This document shows, in pieces, positions 19,059 to 29,794 of a stretch of DNA of 64,000 nucleotides; within the stretch, counting starts at the first letter, position 1, and each line of letters starts with the position of its first letter. The stretch comes from Pigmentiphaga sp. NML080357. GTDB lineage: Bacteria; Pseudomonadota; Gammaproteobacteria; Burkholderiales; Burkholderiaceae_B. The notes beneath the pieces were generated by a model. That model made no database searches, was not told the origin of the DNA, and saw only the letters and a program-made list of their open reading frames with translations. The translations under genes were made by a program, and so were the position numbers. The DNA is taken from NCBI RefSeq assembly GCF_002188465.1, contig NZ_NINW01000024.1, forward strand, positions 186,001-250,000. Reading direction: 5' to 3'.

Positions 19059-19709
19059 TCAGTTGCCCAGGGGAGGGCTGTCGGTCACGGCGTGGAATTC
19101 GCCCGTGGACGGGTCGCGCACCATCAATACGCCGGTCGCCACGCCGAAATAGGCTCCATGCAGCTGCAATCGGCCCTGCTCGACCTGCGAGCGCACCCAC
19201 GGGAAGCTCATCAGGTTGGCCAGGCTGTGTTCGACGGTCGCGAGTTCGAGTTGCCTGATGTACATGCCGGGGTTTTCCCCGGGCGGAACGATGCGATCGA
19301 CGACAGGGGCGATCTGCTGCATCCACTTGCCGATGAAGTCGCCCGGGGAGAGCGGCTCGGCGCTGTTGGCGATGGCCGAAATGCCGCCGCACAGCGCGTG
19401 GCCCAGCACCACGATGTGCTTGACCCGCAGGGACTGCACCGCGAACTCCAGCGCGGCGCTGGTGCCGTGGTAGTTGGGCGTGCCGCCTTCATAGGGAGGG
19501 ACGAGGTTGGCGACGTTGCGAACGACGAAGATTTCGCCTGGGCCGGCGTCGAAGATGACTTCCGGGGCGACGCGGGAATCGCAACAGCCTATGACCATGA
19601 TTTCGGGCTTCTGGCCCTTTTCGGCGAGCGTCTTGTAGCGGGCGCGCTCGTCGTTGAAGCGGCCGTCGAGAAAGGAACGATAGCCGTCTGTGAGTCGTGT
19701 CGGGAACAT
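19059..19709 (-). CDS. Beta-class carbonic anhydrase
   Basis: Interconverts CO2 and bicarbonate in the cytoplasm. About 216 residues. Zinc ligands C43, H104 and C107 are seen, with the Asp-Arg dyad D44/R46 in CCDSRVAPE and GHALCGG for the second pair. RNVANLVPPYE is typical of the bacterial CynT/plant-like clade. AGGTGAAG lies just before the ATG. No cyanate genes are adjacent, so a general metabolic role is likely. Confidence 0.94.
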   Translation of the reverse strand: MFPTRLTDGYRSFLDGRFNDERARYKTLAEKGQKPEIMVIGCCDSRVAPEVIFDAGPGEIFVVRNVANLVPPYEGGTPNYHGTSAALEFAVQSLRVKHIVVLGHALCGGISAIANSAEPLSPGDFIGKWMQQIAPVVDRIVPPGENPGMYIRQLELATVEHSLANLMSFPWVRSQVEQGRLQLHGAYFGVATGVLMVRDPSTGEFHAVTDSPPLGN

Positions 19710-19794
19710 GCTTCACCTATTGCTTGCCCGCCGCGAGGCGGGAAGTATGCATGATACCAGTCGCAACGGTTCCCGGCCTCCGGGGTCACCCGCG

Positions 19795-20253
19795 TCAACG
19801 GGCGGCGTCCTGGGCGGCGCGCAGCCTCACCACGGCCTGGGAGAGCAAGTGCAGGGGGTCTTCGGAGGCCACCACGGCAGTGTCGTTCAGCGTGAGCACC
19901 AGGACGCCCGCGGGCAGTTCCAGCAGCTTCAACGAGCCGGGCGGGATGGCGACGCCGGCTTTGGGGGCGATGATCTTGAGCGTGGTCAGCAGTGCCGTGA
20001 TCTCTTCGCGGTCGTAGATGGGGTGCCAGTGCGACAGCCGGTCCAGGACCTCGCGGTACAGCGGCTCGCCGGGACTCTGCAAGGATTGCTCGACTCCGAA
20101 AATCTGCGCGCTCCAGAGCCCCCGCTCGTCGGTTTCGATAGTGACGGCGTGCGAGGGAATGTCCGGGCGTAGCGGCAGCACCACCGTCCGCAGATAGGCT
20201 TCCGCGGTGTAGCGTGTCTCGCGCGTCGTGGGAGGAATGCGCATGGCAGGCAT
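19795..20253 (-). CDS. Hypothetical protein
   Basis: About 152 residues, no signal peptide or membrane segment, no recognised domain. The sequence alternates short hydrophobic strands and charged loops (HAVTIETDERGLWSAQIFG, LKLLELPAGVLVLTLND), which suggests an alpha/beta fold. An ATG at 20244 is also possible and has AGG at a better distance. It lies 85 bases upstream of the carbonic anhydrase gene on the same strand. Codon use is like the neighbours, so I believe it is real, but I do not know its function. Confidence 0.65.
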   Translation of the reverse strand: MPAMRIPPTTRETRYTAEAYLRTVVLPLRPDIPSHAVTIETDERGLWSAQIFGVEQSLQSPGEPLYREVLDRLSHWHPIYDREEITALLTTLKIIAPKAGVAIPPGSLKLLELPAGVLVLTLNDTAVVASEDPLHLLSQAVVRLRAAQDAAR

Positions 20254-20560
20254 CCTGTTCGTTTACGAGTCCAGCTTAGCGGCACGCTTTTTCCCCAGGG
20301 GTTACAGCGCCGTTGCGGTCATTTCCGGGTTTAACAGGCTATCCGAGCCGGCATGCGCTCGGTGTAGAAAATGCCGGCACGCTGCTGCGCGCCCCGGCAA
20401 GGGAGCACTTTTTGCCCCCCGGGACGATCGACCCGGCCGGGCGAGCCCCGCCGGCGTCGCGGAATCCCGGCGTCTTCTGCACACGTGTGGAATTCCTCAT
20501 CGCGCTTCGATATGCTTGCGCGCAGAGAAGCAACAAACATCCTCGGGGATCGGGAAATTC
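20254..20560. other. Intergenic region, 307 bases
   Basis: Lies between two divergent small genes. Several short frames overlap here, but none has a ribosome site or family likeness. I see no clear promoter pair, terminator or repeat. Confidence 0.35.
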
Positions 20561-20938
20561 ATGAGAACAGTGCTCGCGGGGCTCGCGACTGCTGTGACGA
20601 TGGGATGCGCCATGCACGGCCCGGACCAGGCCGGCGCGGCCGCTCGTCAAGACGAGTGCGTTACCAACCGCGACGTGCGGGAAGTCGTCGTCAGGCTGCG
20701 CGACATGGGGTGGACCGCCCAGCGCACGATAGACGAAGTGCTGGCCACGTCGCAGATCGACGATGTCGAAACGAAGAATTGGTTCGTCGGCCTGGTGACC
20801 GATATCTACGGCAACCGGACCACGCTGGCCCAGGTCGATGCCGACTATGCCGCGTGCATGAAATCGCTGCCGGCCAATGTGGCGCCGGTGCTGTCCGCTT
20901 CGTCGCGGGCCGAGGTGCGTGGCCGCCCTCCGGGATAG
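20561..20938 (+). CDS. Small exported protein of unknown function
   Basis: About 125 residues. The N-terminus MRTVLAGLATAVTMGCAMHG looks like a signal peptide; VTMGC is only a weak lipobox, so lipoprotein processing is uncertain. The mature part has a helical core (VREVVVRLRDMGWTAQRTIDEVLA) and two Cys (in QDECVTNRD and YAACMKS), which could form a disulfide. Upstream GGGG/GGGAA is a poor ribosome site. No family recognised; it stands alone. Confidence 0.65.
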   Translation: MRTVLAGLATAVTMGCAMHGPDQAGAAARQDECVTNRDVREVVVRLRDMGWTAQRTIDEVLATSQIDDVETKNWFVGLVTDIYGNRTTLAQVDADYAACMKSLPANVAPVLSASSRAEVRGRPPG

Positions 20939-21042
20939 GCGGGGCCCAGCGCATCCCGGGGCCGTTTGCCCGCTTGCCGCCGGACCGCGCTGCCGCATGG
21001 CGGCAGGCGCGGGAGCCTGCTCGCGGGAGCGGTGCCGACGAC

Positions 21043-22029
21043 TTATTCGGGCTGGACGCCGGCCGCCTGGGCCACCGTGCGCCAGCGCGAGACCTCGCTG
21101 CTGACGAAGGAGGCAAACTGCTCGCCCGTCATGGGCTTGGCCACCTCGCTGCCGGTCTGCTCGATGCGCGTGATGTAGTCGCGGTCGGTCGCGATTTTCG
21201 CGATCTCGGCATTCAGCCGCGCCGCCACGTCGGCCGGCATGCCGGCCGGTCCGAACAGGCCGGTCCAGGTGGTGACATTCAGCTTGTTGAGCCCGGCCTC
21301 CTTGAAGGTGGGAACGTCGGGGAGGGAGGCCGAGCGCGCATCGCTGCTGATGGCCAGCGCGCGCAGCTTGCCCGCACGCACCGAAGACAGCGTGTTGGGG
21401 ATTGTTTCCAGCATCAGTTGCACCTGGCCGCCCAGCAGGTCAGGCATGGCCGCGCCGCCGCCCTTGTAGGGCACGTGGGTGATTTCGACCTTGGCCTCGG
21501 ACTTGAACAACTCGCCCGCTAGATGGGAAATGGCGCCGATGCCGGCCGAGGCATACGACAGCTTGTCGGGGTTGGCGCGCGCGTAGTCGATCAGCCCTTG
21601 CAGGTTCTTGACCTGCAATCCCGGGTTGACCACCAGCACCAGCGGACCGTCCTGCAGCCGGCCTATGGCCGTGAAGCTCTTGGCGACGTCAAAGGGCAGG
21701 GTCTTTTTCAGGACGGGGTTGATGGCGTGGGTGCCGATGGTGCCGAACAACAGGGTGTAGCCGTCGGGCTGGGCGCGCGCCACATAATCCGAGGCGATGA
21801 TGCCGGCGGCACCCGGCTTGTTCTCGACGACCACGGGTTGCCCCAGGCGAGCGGCGAGCGAGGCGCCGAAGGCGCGGGCCAGGATGTCGGAAGAGCCGCC
21901 GGCGGCGAAGGGGACCACCAGCGTGACCGGGCGGGCGGGATAGCCCTGGGCTTGCGCGGCGCCGGCCAGGCCCAGGGATGCGATGGCTGCGGCCACACAG
22001 GTGCGCAGCATGGTTTTTTTCAATGCCAT
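21043..22029 (-). CDS. Bug/TctC family periplasmic solute receptor (fourth of six)
   Basis: About 328 residues with signal peptide ending GAAQA-Q near residue 27. Mature signatures YPARPVTLVVPFAAGGSSD and AQPDGYTLLFG. GAGAG lies 8 bases upstream of the start. Divergent from the LysR gene at 22366 across a 336-base AT-richer gap, so that LysR is its probable regulator. No enzyme gene shares its strand locally; the TauD-like dioxygenase beyond the LysR gene is the nearest candidate partner. Confidence 0.92.
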   Translation of the reverse strand: MALKKTMLRTCVAAAIASLGLAGAAQAQGYPARPVTLVVPFAAGGSSDILARAFGASLAARLGQPVVVENKPGAAGIIASDYVARAQPDGYTLLFGTIGTHAINPVLKKTLPFDVAKSFTAIGRLQDGPLVLVVNPGLQVKNLQGLIDYARANPDKLSYASAGIGAISHLAGELFKSEAKVEITHVPYKGGGAAMPDLLGGQVQLMLETIPNTLSSVRAGKLRALAISSDARSASLPDVPTFKEAGLNKLNVTTWTGLFGPAGMPADVAARLNAEIAKIATDRDYITRIEQTGSEVAKPMTGEQFASFVSSEVSRWRTVAQAAGVQPE

Positions 22030-22365
22030 GGTAATGCTCTCTCGACGAAGAAAAGGAAGAAATCATTTATCCGGCCAAAATGCCGGGGGGTATGCCGGAA
22101 TATCCGGGTGTCTCTTCCATTGATAATTCGTGCAAACCCTCGGTTTGCGCAGCCATGGCCCGATTACTAAAACAAACGATAAATATGTGACTTGAAAACC
22201 GAATATCGGTGTTTCGTGTATGGTCCATTGGTTAATAGGTGACACACTATAAGGTCGAGTCTTGCGGTGTCAAGCAGATTTTCCCGCGGCTTGCCAAAGT
22301 CGCCTTCAAGCACGAATATAGCAACAAGCTATGCAGATATTGCATTTCTGTTAGATCAAAAAACC
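22030..22365. other. Divergent intergenic region between Bug receptor and LysR gene, 336 bases
   Basis: No gene seen. It is clearly richer in A and T than its surroundings, as expected for two divergent promoters and a LysR binding site. A -10-like TATAAG lies near 22249 reading toward the LysR gene; its -35 is poorly spaced. I could not fix a T-N11-A operator with confidence. Confidence 0.4.
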
Positions 22366-23280
22366 ATGGATTTCAAGCAATTGGAGTACTTCGTGCGGGT
22401 GGCCGAGCACGGCAGTTTCAGCCGCGCGGCCGCGGCCCTGGGCGTGGGCCAGCCGTTTCTGAGCCGGCAGGTGCGCCAGCTCGAGGTCGAGCTGCGCAAG
22501 ACCTTGTTCCACCGGCATGGCCGGGGCATCGTGCTGACCGATGCGGGCGAGCAGTTTTCCCTGTTCGCCCGCAGCGTACTGCAGCAGTTCGATGCCGCGA
22601 CCCAGGTCCTGTCCCGGTCGGAAACCGAGATCACGGGACGGGTGGTGATCGGGCTGCCGCCTTCGCTCGGGCGCGTTCTGACCGTGCCGCTGGTGCGTGC
22701 GTTCAGCCAGCGCTTTCCGCTGGCCAAACTCACTATCGTGGAGGCGCTGAGCATGGCGCTCTATGAGCGCCTGATCTCGGACAAGCTGGACGCCGCCTTG
22801 ATGTACGACCCGGCGGTCTCCACCCTGACCGAAATCGAGCCCATCGTGCGCGAGCCCTTGTGCCTGATCCTGCGCAAGACGGAGGAGGGCGGGGAAAGCA
22901 AGCCGCTGGCCTTTGCCCGCCTGGCCGAACACCGGCTGATCTTCCCGTCGGAGCCGCATCCGCTGCGGATGCTGGTCGAGGCCGAAGCGGCGCGCCAGGG
23001 GCTGACGCTCGACATCGCCTTCGAGATCGACGGGGTCGAGGCCATCGTGGCGCTGGTCGACAAGGGGTTCGGCGCGGCCGTGGTCCCGTACAACCTGGTG
23101 CGCGCCGGCATGCAGAGCACCGAGCTGCGCATCCATCCCCTGGTCGAGCCGGTCATCGGCGGGGCCATCGCGCTGGTGACGCATAGCCGGCGCCCTCCGA
23201 CGCTGCTGACGACGAAAACCGTGGACCTGCTCAGGCAGACCGCCGCCGAGACCCTGGTTGGCAGCGAGTCTGCCCCATGA
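22366..23280 (+). CDS. LysR family transcriptional regulator
   Basis: About 304 residues. The winged helix-turn-helix at 1-60 reads MDFKQLEYFVRVAEHGSFSR then QPFLSRQVRQLEVELRKTLF. The effector domain from about residue 90 (VVIGLPPSLGRVLTVPLVRAF) is like the CbbR/NAC-type LysR groups. The gene is divergent from the Bug receptor at 21043 and 153 bases ahead of the TauD-like gene. It could control either or both. Confidence 0.92.
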   Translation: MDFKQLEYFVRVAEHGSFSRAAAALGVGQPFLSRQVRQLEVELRKTLFHRHGRGIVLTDAGEQFSLFARSVLQQFDAATQVLSRSETEITGRVVIGLPPSLGRVLTVPLVRAFSQRFPLAKLTIVEALSMALYERLISDKLDAALMYDPAVSTLTEIEPIVREPLCLILRKTEEGGESKPLAFARLAEHRLIFPSEPHPLRMLVEAEAARQGLTLDIAFEIDGVEAIVALVDKGFGAAVVPYNLVRAGMQSTELRIHPLVEPVIGGAIALVTHSRRPPTLLTTKTVDLLRQTAAETLVGSESAP

Positions 23281-23433
23281 GCGATGCGAAAAATGCATAA
23301 CTAGTAGTCGGCCCCAGGGCTAGCTGAATCGGCTCCGCGGGCGCATGATTGCTTCCATGCCGGACTGGCGACAAGACCGGTTGCCGTCGAATCATTTTCC
23401 GGTTTTTATTTTGGCGGATCAGGAAAACTATTT

Positions 23434-24246
23434 ATGAAATACGAATGCATCACCGTTACCCCGATATCTCCGCATATTGGAGCTGAAATCGGAAACATCG
23501 ATTTGACCCGGCCGCTTAGCGACAGGGAAGTCGCGGAGCTGCATGCGGCTTTCATTGAATACCAGGTTATTTTCTTCCGTAATCAGAAGATCAGTTTCGA
23601 AGACCAGATCCGCACCGCCAGTTATTTCGGCACGCTGGGCAAGCACGTCGGCGTCAATACCATCAGCAAGACCACCGAGAACCCGCTGGTCCGCAAGTTC
23701 CACTACGACGAGACGTCCAAGCAGATCTCGGGCGAGAACTTCCACAGCGACCAGTCCTGCGCGCCGATTCCTCCCCTGGGCAGCATGCTCTACAACCACA
23801 CGGTGCCTCCGCACGGTGGCGGCGACACGATGTTCGCCAGCATGTACGCCGCCTATGACGCCTTGTCGCCCCGCATGAAAACCTATCTGGAAGGGCTGAC
23901 GGCCACCCATGACGGCACGCGGGTGTTCGGTCCCGGCACGCCGATTTCTTCCCATCCGGTGATCGTGCGCCACCCCGAGAGCGGCAAGAAACTGATCTTC
24001 GTCAATACCGATTTCACCTCGCACATCAACGAACTGCCCAGGCTGGAAGGCGAGCGCGTCCTGCAGTTCCTGGTCGATCATTGCAACAAGCCGGAGTGGA
24101 CCTGCCGCTTCCGGTGGGAACCGCATTCGATCGCGTTCTGGGACAACCGCTGCACGCACCACAAGGCGATCTGGGATTACTGGCCCAACGTGCGTTCCGG
24201 CTACCGGGTACAGGTCGAGGGCAAGGAAGCCCCGAAGGCCGGCTGA
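23434..24246 (+). CDS. TauD/TfdA family Fe(II)/2-oxoglutarate-dependent dioxygenase
   Basis: About 270 residues. The iron-binding triad can be placed as H104, D106 (FHSDQS) and H243 (WDNRCTHHKA), with the 2-oxoglutarate Arg in GYRVQVEG. Typical reactions are oxidative release of sulfite from sulfonates, or hydroxylation/ether cleavage of small acids. The substrate is not visible; it lacks neighbours of a sulfonate operon (no tauABC). It ends just before a strong terminator, so it is the last gene of its unit. Confidence 0.92.
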   Translation: MKYECITVTPISPHIGAEIGNIDLTRPLSDREVAELHAAFIEYQVIFFRNQKISFEDQIRTASYFGTLGKHVGVNTISKTTENPLVRKFHYDETSKQISGENFHSDQSCAPIPPLGSMLYNHTVPPHGGGDTMFASMYAAYDALSPRMKTYLEGLTATHDGTRVFGPGTPISSHPVIVRHPESGKKLIFVNTDFTSHINELPRLEGERVLQFLVDHCNKPEWTCRFRWEPHSIAFWDNRCTHHKAIWDYWPNVRSGYRVQVEGKEAPKAG

Positions 24247-24274
24247 TTTTTTCTGTTGTGTTGTTGCCTGTGTT

Positions 24275-24305
24275 GGCGGCTTGCCTGGCAAGCCGCCTTT
24301 TTTTT
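24275..24305 (+). terminator. Rho-independent terminator after the TauD-like gene
   Basis: Perfect 10-base stem GGCGGCTTGC / GCAAGCCGCC with a 3-base loop, followed by eight T. Located 28 bases after the dioxygenase stop. Confidence 0.92.
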
Positions 24306-24458
24306 GCCTACCGGCCGCCGTGCCCCCAGGGCCGGGACGCTTGAAGAGACCCGGGCGCCGCGATACATTTTTCCGCATGAAGCACGGCGGCCCCGCATGT
24401 TCGCATCTCGCATGCAGCATGCAAGCCGGGGCCGCGCGTAAATCGAATCGGAGGCACG

Positions 24459-25091
24459 ATGAACGTCTTTGAAACGATTTCGGCCCATGCTGCCGCAATG
24501 AAGCTGCCCATCTACGCGATTACCGCGACCACCGTGCCGCGGCGCGACATTCCCGTCATCCTCATCATCCACTGGCATGGCTTCAGGCGCGAAACGCCGC
24601 TGAAGCTGGCGGGCGTGCCCGTGCCGCTGCGAGCCGTTGCGGGGTCGGCGCTGCAGATCGAGGCGCGGGGGGAGGGCATCGCGGCCATCGAGCAATCCCT
24701 GCTCGATGCGGCATGGCAACTGGGCGCGTGGGATCTCGAACGCCTGGTGCGCCGGCCCTGGTGGCGGCTGGGCGCATCCGCCAGCGAAGCGCTGGCCGGC
24801 CATCGGGCCTTCGGCGATTATCCGGACGTGGACGCCGCGGAGCCGGGCGTGGTGATGGAAGCGCCAGACCGCGATGAACTGCTGCGCATGGCGGCGTACA
24901 GGGGCTACGTGCGCTGGTTGTTCCGGCCCCGCAAGGGCGGGCTGTGGCAGCAGGTCGACGACGAAGACAGCACGCTCGACAGCGGGGGTGGCCGGGCGCT
25001 GCCGTGCCCGGTCGTGCCCTATCCCCTGGAAACCGGGCGCGGGGGCCGCGCCGTCTATCGGCTCGGCCGGGTGGACCACATCATTCTTTGA
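24459..25091 (+). CDS. Conserved hypothetical protein
   Basis: About 210 residues; no signal peptide or membrane segment. The start at 24459 has CGGAGG upstream. Segments include IPVILIIHWHGFRRETPLKL near the N-terminus and WWRLGASASEALAG and YPLETGRGGRAVYRLGRVDH later. It has many Trp, Arg and Leu and no recognised catalytic motif. It stands alone between the dioxygenase terminator and the groES promoter. Function unknown; good ribosome site and codon bias make it a likely real gene. Confidence 0.7.
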   Translation: MNVFETISAHAAAMKLPIYAITATTVPRRDIPVILIIHWHGFRRETPLKLAGVPVPLRAVAGSALQIEARGEGIAAIEQSLLDAAWQLGAWDLERLVRRPWWRLGASASEALAGHRAFGDYPDVDAAEPGVVMEAPDRDELLRMAAYRGYVRWLFRPRKGGLWQQVDDEDSTLDSGGGRALPCPVVPYPLETGRGGRAVYRLGRVDHIIL

Positions 25092-25127
25092 TGTTTCATT
25101 TTGATACAAGTACGCGGCCAAGCGCCT

Positions 25128-25153
25128 CTTGAAGGCTTGGCGCGCGCTCATAT
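25128..25153 (+). promoter_or_regulatory. Candidate heat-shock (sigma32) promoter of groESL
   Basis: CTTGAAG (25128-25134) followed after 11 bases by GCTCATAT (25146-25153), close to the sigma32 consensus CTTGAA and CCCCATnT. It lies about 100 bases before groES. No CIRCE element (TTAGCACTC-N9-GAGTGCTAA) was found, so control by HrcA is not indicated. Confidence 0.55.
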
Positions 25154-25250
25154 TTTCGGTCCGCAGCGGCAGGCTGCCTGGCGCTCCGCTCTTGCGCGAG
25201 TGCGCCGGTTATCCCTTTCTGGTGATCTGTAATCGCTTAGGAGATTGATC

Positions 25251-25568
25251 ATGAAGATTCGTCCCCTTCACGACCGGGTTATCGTCAAGCGGATCGAACA
25301 ACAACGCAAGACGGCCTCGGGCATCGTGATTCCGGACACGGCTGCGGAAAAGCCCGAGCAGGGGGAAGTCGTCGCGGCGGGGCCGGGCAGGACGCTCGAT
25401 GACGGCAGCGTGCGACCGCTGCAGCTCAAGGTCGGCGACCACGTGCTGTTCGGCAAGTATGCCGGCCAGACCGTGAAGATCGATGGCGAGGAATTCCTCG
25501 TCATGCGCGAAGAAGATGTGCTCGGTGTCCTGGAGGACAACCGGGGCGAACTCAAGAAAGCCGCCTGA
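25251..25568 (+). CDS. groES: Co-chaperonin GroES
   Basis: 105 residues, a little longer than the usual 95-97 because of the inserted segment around [19 protein letters not shown]. Forms the heptameric lid of the GroEL cage. Family marks are the start [16 protein letters not shown], the mobile loop region ([20 protein letters not shown]) and [23 protein letters not shown] lies 7 bases upstream of the ATG at 25251. It is followed after 24 bases by groEL in one operon under the heat-shock-like promoter. Confidence 0.97.
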   Translation: MKIRPLHDRVIVKRIEQQRKTASGIVIPDTAAEKPEQGEVVAAGPGRTLDDGSVRPLQLKVGDHVLFGKYAGQTVKIDGEEFLVMREEDVLGVLEDNRGELKKAA

Positions 25569-27215
<1,647 letters not shown>

Positions 27216-27236
27216 GCTTTTCGGCTTCCGCCAAGC

Positions 27237-27268
27237 AAACCGCGCCGTTGCCACGGCGCGGTTTTTTT
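27237..27268 (+). terminator. Rho-independent terminator of groESL
   Basis: Stem AAACCGCGCCG / CGGCGCGGTTT (11 base pairs, 6-base loop) running into a tract of seven T; 21 bases after the groEL stop. Confidence 0.95.
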
Positions 27269-27431
27269 ATGGGCGCAGACACGCGGTCCGCCTGTGAGAA
27301 CCCACCTCATTAGGGTTTCCCCCGCCGTCCATTCCGCCAAGCCACCGTTGACATCCCATTGCTTCATCGTCACTATTCACCAAATGGTGAATTAAGTGCA
27401 ACCCGCCCCGCTGATCCACGGAGACAAAAGC

Positions 27432-28595
27432 ATGGCAACACAACGACTCGGCCTCATCATGCATGGCGTGACCGGCCGCATGGGCATGAACCAGCACCTG
27501 ATCCGGTCCATCGTGGCCATTCGCAAGCAGGGCGGGGTCACCCTGTCCAACGGCGACAAGGTCATGCCAGACCCCATCCTCATCGGCCGCAATGCGGAGA
27601 AAATCGAAGCGCTTGCCAAGGCCCACGACATCCCTCGCTGGGGCACGGACCTGGACAAGGCCCTGGCCAATCCGGACGATTCCGTGTTCTTCGACGCCGG
27701 CACGACGCAGATGCGCCCCACGCTGCTGGCCAAGGCCATACGCGCCGGCAAGCACGTGTATTGCGAAAAGCCCATCGCTACCAACCTGAACGAGGCGGTG
27801 GAGATCTGCCGGCTGGCCGAAGGCTCCGGCCTCAAGCACGGCGCGGTGCAGGACAAACTGTTCCTGCCGGGCCTGCGCAAGCTGGACATGCTCAACAAGG
27901 CGGGCTTCTTCGGCAAGATCCTGTCGGTGCGCATCGAGTTCGGCTACTGGGTGTTCGAGGGCGACCTGCAGCCCATCCAGCGCCCCTCCTGGAACTACCG
28001 CACCGAGGACGGCGGCGGCATCATCCTCGACATGGTCTGCCACTGGCGCTACGTGCTGGACAACCTGTTCGGCGAAGTCCAGGCCGTGTCCTGCCTGGGC
28101 AAGACGCACATCCCCACGCGCTGGGACGAAGCCGGCAAGCCCTACCAGGCCACCGCCGACGATGCGTGCTACGCCACCTTCGAACTGGAGGGTGGCGTCG
28201 TGGCCCAGGTCAACAGCTCGTGGGTCACGCGCGTGCGCCGCGACGACCTCGTCACCTTCCATGTGGACGGCACGCATGGTTCCGCCGTTGCCGGCCTGAC
28301 CGATTGCCGTACGCAATCGCGCGTCAATACGCCCAAGCCGGTGTGGAATCCCGACGTCAAGCAGACCATGCCGTTCTACGACCAATGGCAAGAGGTGCCC
28401 GACACCCAGGTCTACGACAACGGCTTCAAGGTGCAATGGGAGCATTTCATCCGCCACGTGGTGGAGGACGCGCCGTACCGCTGGACGTTGCCCGAAGGTG
28501 CGAAGGGGGTGCAGCTGGTCGAGGCCGCGTTGCGCAGCTGGAATGAACGCCGCTGGGTGGACGTGCCCAAGCTGGATATCGGGGCCGCGCGATGA
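27432..28595 (+). CDS. Gfo/Idh/MocA family oxidoreductase
   Basis: About 387 residues. N-terminal Rossmann domain with GVTGRMG near residue 10 and the family EKP motif (YCEKPIATN, near residue 114), whose Lys is catalytic. The C-terminal alpha/beta sheet domain contains EDGGGIILDMVCHWRYVLDN, where the His is usually catalytic. Such enzymes oxidise a sugar or cyclitol hydroxyl with NAD(P)+. Start at 27432 with GGAGA upstream. It overlaps the DUF993 gene by 4 bases and heads a three-gene cassette. The exact sugar is unknown. Confidence 0.92.
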   Translation: MATQRLGLIMHGVTGRMGMNQHLIRSIVAIRKQGGVTLSNGDKVMPDPILIGRNAEKIEALAKAHDIPRWGTDLDKALANPDDSVFFDAGTTQMRPTLLAKAIRAGKHVYCEKPIATNLNEAVEICRLAEGSGLKHGAVQDKLFLPGLRKLDMLNKAGFFGKILSVRIEFGYWVFEGDLQPIQRPSWNYRTEDGGGIILDMVCHWRYVLDNLFGEVQAVSCLGKTHIPTRWDEAGKPYQATADDACYATFELEGGVVAQVNSSWVTRVRRDDLVTFHVDGTHGSAVAGLTDCRTQSRVNTPKPVWNPDVKQTMPFYDQWQEVPDTQVYDNGFKVQWEHFIRHVVEDAPYRWTLPEGAKGVQLVEAALRSWNERRWVDVPKLDIGAAR

Positions 28596-29782
28596 GCCTG
28601 TCCATAACCTTGCCCTCGCCCGCAGGCCTGCAACGCTACGCGCTGCGCGAGCGGGCGGCGTTCCAGCCGCCCAAGGCCGGTGTCCGGTTCAACCGCATCG
28701 CCTATTCGGCCGCGCACGTGGTGGCCGATCCGCTGGCCGCGGTCGACCCATGGCTGCAATGCGCGGTGGACTGGGACGCCACCATCGCCTATCGCCAGCG
28801 CCTGTGGGCGCTGGGGCTGGGCGTGGCCGAGGCCATGGATACGGCCCAGCGCGGCATGGGACTGGACTGGCCAACCTCGCTCGAGCTGATCCGCCGGTCG
28901 CTGGACGCGGCGCGCGACGTGCCAGGCGCCCGTGTGGCCTCGGGCTGCGGCACCGACCACCTGGCGCCCGAGGATGCCCGCGGCGTCGACGACGTGATCC
29001 GCGCCTATGAAGAGCAGATGGAGGCCATCGAAGGGCTGGGCGGCCGGCTGATCGTGATGGCCAGCCGCGCGCTGGCGCGGGTGGCAAGCGGCCCGGCGGA
29101 CTACGAGCGGGTCTACGACCGCATACTGCGCCAGGCCAAGGAGCCCGTCATCCTGCACTGGCTGGGGGACATGTTCGACCCGGCGCTCGCGGGCTATTGG
29201 GGCAGCGCGGACCTGGACGCGGCCATGGAGACGGCGCTCGGCGTGATCGCCGCGCACCCCGGCAAGGTCGACGGCATCAAGATATCCCTGCTGGACAAGG
29301 ACAAGGAAATCGCCATGCGCCGGCGCCTGCCCGCGGGCGTGCGCATGTACACGGGCGACGACTTCAACTATGCCGAACTAATCGCCGGCGACGGCCAGGG
29401 AGACCAGCCCAATCATCGGCAGAGCGACGCGCTGCTGGGCATCTTTGATGCGATCGCTCCCGCCGCGAGCGCCGCGCTGGCCGAACTGGCCGCCGGCGAC
29501 CTGGATCGCTTCAACGAAATCCTCCAGCCCACGGTGCCGCTCTCGCGCCACATCTTCGCCGCCCCCACGCGGTTCTACAAGACAGGGGTGGTGTTCATGG
29601 CCTGGCTCAATGGCCACCAGAAACACTTCGCGATGGTGGGCGGGCAGCAGAGCGCTCGTTCGCTGCAGCACTTCGCCGAATTGTTCCGGCTGGCCGACGC
29701 GGCCGGTTTGCTGGAACAACCCGAACTCGCCGTGCACCGCATGCGGACGCTGCTGGCCTTGCATGGCCTGGAGCAAGACTAG
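28592..29782 (+). CDS. DUF993 family protein, dihydrodipicolinate synthase-like TIM barrel
   Basis: About 396 residues, matching DUF993. Pattern suggests a class I aldolase/lyase barrel: SGCGTDHL in one loop, PVILHWLGDMFDPAL in another, and VDGIKISLLDKDKE, where K230 sits where the Schiff-base Lys of the DHDPS family would be (inference). The ATG overlaps the stop of the dehydrogenase gene (ATGA). DUF993 proteins are uncharacterised as far as I know. With a sugar dehydrogenase before and an isomerase-fold protein after, a retro-aldol or dehydratase step on an oxidised sugar is plausible. Confidence 0.85.
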   Translation: MSLSITLPSPAGLQRYALRERAAFQPPKAGVRFNRIAYSAAHVVADPLAAVDPWLQCAVDWDATIAYRQRLWALGLGVAEAMDTAQRGMGLDWPTSLELIRRSLDAARDVPGARVASGCGTDHLAPEDARGVDDVIRAYEEQMEAIEGLGGRLIVMASRALARVASGPADYERVYDRILRQAKEPVILHWLGDMFDPALAGYWGSADLDAAMETALGVIAAHPGKVDGIKISLLDKDKEIAMRRRLPAGVRMYTGDDFNYAELIAGDGQGDQPNHRQSDALLGIFDAIAPAASAALAELAAGDLDRFNEILQPTVPLSRHIFAAPTRFYKTGVVFMAWLNGHQKHFAMVGGQQSARSLQHFAELFRLADAAGLLEQPELAVHRMRTLLALHGLEQD

Positions 29783-29794
29783 GGATTCACACTC

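Noticed and set aside
25092..25250. CIRCE-like inverted repeat before groES
   Set aside because: GCGCTC and GAGTGC arms are present but with the wrong spacing and mismatches; not a CIRCE element.
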